A DNA stretch of 22,001 bases. Source: WRIS01 sp031549175 (GTDB lineage Bacteria > Actinomycetota > Coriobacteriia > Coriobacteriales > Eggerthellaceae). The DNA is taken from positions 1 through 22,001 of the forward strand of contig JAVBQH010000026.1 in NCBI GenBank assembly GCA_031549175.1, in the 5' to 3' direction. The notes below the pieces were generated by a model that did no database searches, was not told the origin of the DNA, and worked only from the letters and a program-made list of their open reading frames with translations. Of this stretch, positions 20,928 to 22,001 are shown piece after piece. Made by a program: the position numbers and the translations under genes. Positions within the stretch are counted from its first letter, which is position 1. The number at the start of each line of letters is the position of its first letter.

Positions 20928-22001
20928 CTAATCCCTTACCGGATCGTTCTGTTCTGTGGAATCCTCAATCCCCGAGATAGTCCCCGTTTCCATGAGGTTC
21001 GTGCGGTACTCGACGCTTTTCGCATGCGCCCACAGCCCTTCGTGCTCGGCGATGGCCATGATGGCCGGGGCGTCGTTTTTGAGCGCGGCCGCCGTATATT
21101 GGATGACGCTCGACTTCTTCACGAACTCGTCGACCGAGAGCGGCGAAGAGAAGCGTGCCGTGCCGCCGGTCGGAAGCGTGTGGTTGGGGCCGGCCACATA
21201 GTCGCCGACCGCCTCGGGCGTCCACTCGCCCAAAAAGATCGCGCCTGCATTGCGGATCGAGCCTAATAGGTCGAATGCCTTGTCCATATGAATCTCAAGG
21301 TGCTCGGGCGCGATCGTGTTGACTGCCCCAAGCGCCGTGGGCAGGTCGGGGCACACGATGATGAGCCCCTGGTCGGCAAGGGATGCCGAAGTGATCTCTG
21401 CACGGCTGGTCGATGCCATATGCCCCTCGATGGCGGCCTCGACCGCGTCGGCATAGGCTTCGCTGAAGGTGACCAGGTAGCAGCTGGCCAGCGGATCGTG
21501 TTCCGCCTGGGCCATGAGGTCGATGGCGACAAGACGCGCATCGGAGGTTTCATCGGCGACGACGCAGACCTCGGAAGGCCCGGCAACCATGTCGATGCCG
21601 ACGTCCCCCGAAACCACCTTCTTCGCCGCAGCCACGTATGCATTTCCCGGCCCCGTGATCTTTGCGACGGGCACGATGCTCTCCGTGCCATAGGCAAGCG
21701 CTGCGATAGCCTGGGCACCGCCGATGGAATATATCTCGGTCACGCCGGCCACGCGACATGCCTCGAGGATCGCCGGGTCAAGGCTGCCGTCCTTCGTGGG
21801 CGGCGTCACGCACACGATGCGTTCGACCCCGGCAACCGCGGCGGGAATAGCGTTCATCAGCACTGATGAGGGGTAGAGGGCACGCCCGCCAGGGGCGTAG
21901 ATGCCCACCGACTCAAGAGGCTCGATCTTGCTTCCCACCAACGCCCCGTCAGCCCGTACGGTGAACCACCTCTGCTGCCGCTGCCGCTCGTGGAATGCCC
22001 G
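20928..22001 (-). CDS. hisD: Histidinol dehydrogenase, N-terminus beyond the window
   Basis: The C-terminal 357 or so residues of an NAD-dependent, zinc-containing enzyme that oxidises histidinol to histidine. The frame stays open to the right edge (AFHERQ...W upstream of EPLESVGIYAPGG), so the TTG at 21941 is not the start and about 70-80 residues are missing. Recognisable parts are VGIYAPGGRALYPSSVLMNAIPA, GPGNAYVAAAKK, the zinc/substrate region AQAEHDPLASCYLV, catalytic APEHLEIH and GPNHTLPTGGTARFSS. It is the first his gene visible; further his genes may lie to the right. Confidence 0.96.
   Translation of the reverse strand, partial: RAFHERQRQQRWFTVRADGALVGSKIEPLESVGIYAPGGRALYPSSVLMNAIPAAVAGVERIVCVTPPTKDGSLDPAILEACRVAGVTEIYSIGGAQAIAALAYGTESIVPVAKITGPGNAYVAAAKKVVSGDVGIDMVAGPSEVCVVADETSDARLVAIDLMAQAEHDPLASCYLVTFSEAYADAVEAAIEGHMASTSRAEITSASLADQGLIIVCPDLPTALGAVNTIAPEHLEIHMDKAFDLLGSIRNAGAIFLGEWTPEAVGDYVAGPNHTLPTGGTARFSSPLSVDEFVKKSSVIQYTAAALKNDAPAIMAIAEHEGLWAHAKSVEYRTNLMETGTISGIEDSTEQNDPVRD

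Overview
The window is a gene-dense, G+C-rich chromosomal segment. Every protein gene I can support lies on the minus strand, so transcription runs right to left. A two-iron superoxide reductase (desulfoferrodoxin), an anaerobe's protein set, Rho with a long polar N-terminal arm, RpsB with an acidic tail and extended -10 promoters of the TGyGCTACnAT type together suggest an anaerobic actinobacterium, most likely a Coriobacteriia/Eggerthellaceae-like organism. That placement is inference from gene content and style; there is no rRNA here.

In transcription order (right to left): (1) a histidine operon, hisD (running off the right edge)-hisC-hisB-hisH-hisA-hisF-hisI, mostly with overlaps or very short gaps; (2) csoR-copA, a copper-sensing repressor and Cu+ ATPase behind a promoter whose spacer is a CsoR-type operator; (3) tal-rho, overlapping by ATGA, with a clear promoter and an intrinsic terminator; (4) sppA-metG, overlapping by 20 nt; (5) rpsB-tsf with promoter, leader and terminator; (6) murA and an LytR-CpsA-Psr (LCP) protein; (7) a three-gene unit of nfu plus two small cysteine-rich proteins, bounded by a promoter and a terminator; (8) lgt-dfx. 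No gene-free stretch exceeds 300 bases; the largest gaps (5314-5578, 13126-13351, 10714-10924, 7448-7655) hold promoters, terminators and palindromes.

Two signals stand out. First, nine imperfect-to-perfect palindromes of 25-65 nt are scattered through the window. They share an inner AAAGGG..CCCTTT-like core and fall into three sequence subfamilies. Eight are intergenic and one is embedded in frame inside hisH. They look like a REP-like dispersed repeat family. Second, hisH carries a TGA where the family has glycine; the next 14 codons are intact and HisH-like and end in TAG just before hisA. The gene is therefore recently truncated, read through, or mis-sequenced. Other points worth checking are a CopA whose C-terminal metal-binding domain has its own start codon and ribosome binding site, a divergent MetRS with a broken KMSKS motif, an LCP protein lacking the usual SIPRD residues, and the uncharacterised eight-cysteine protein next to nfu.
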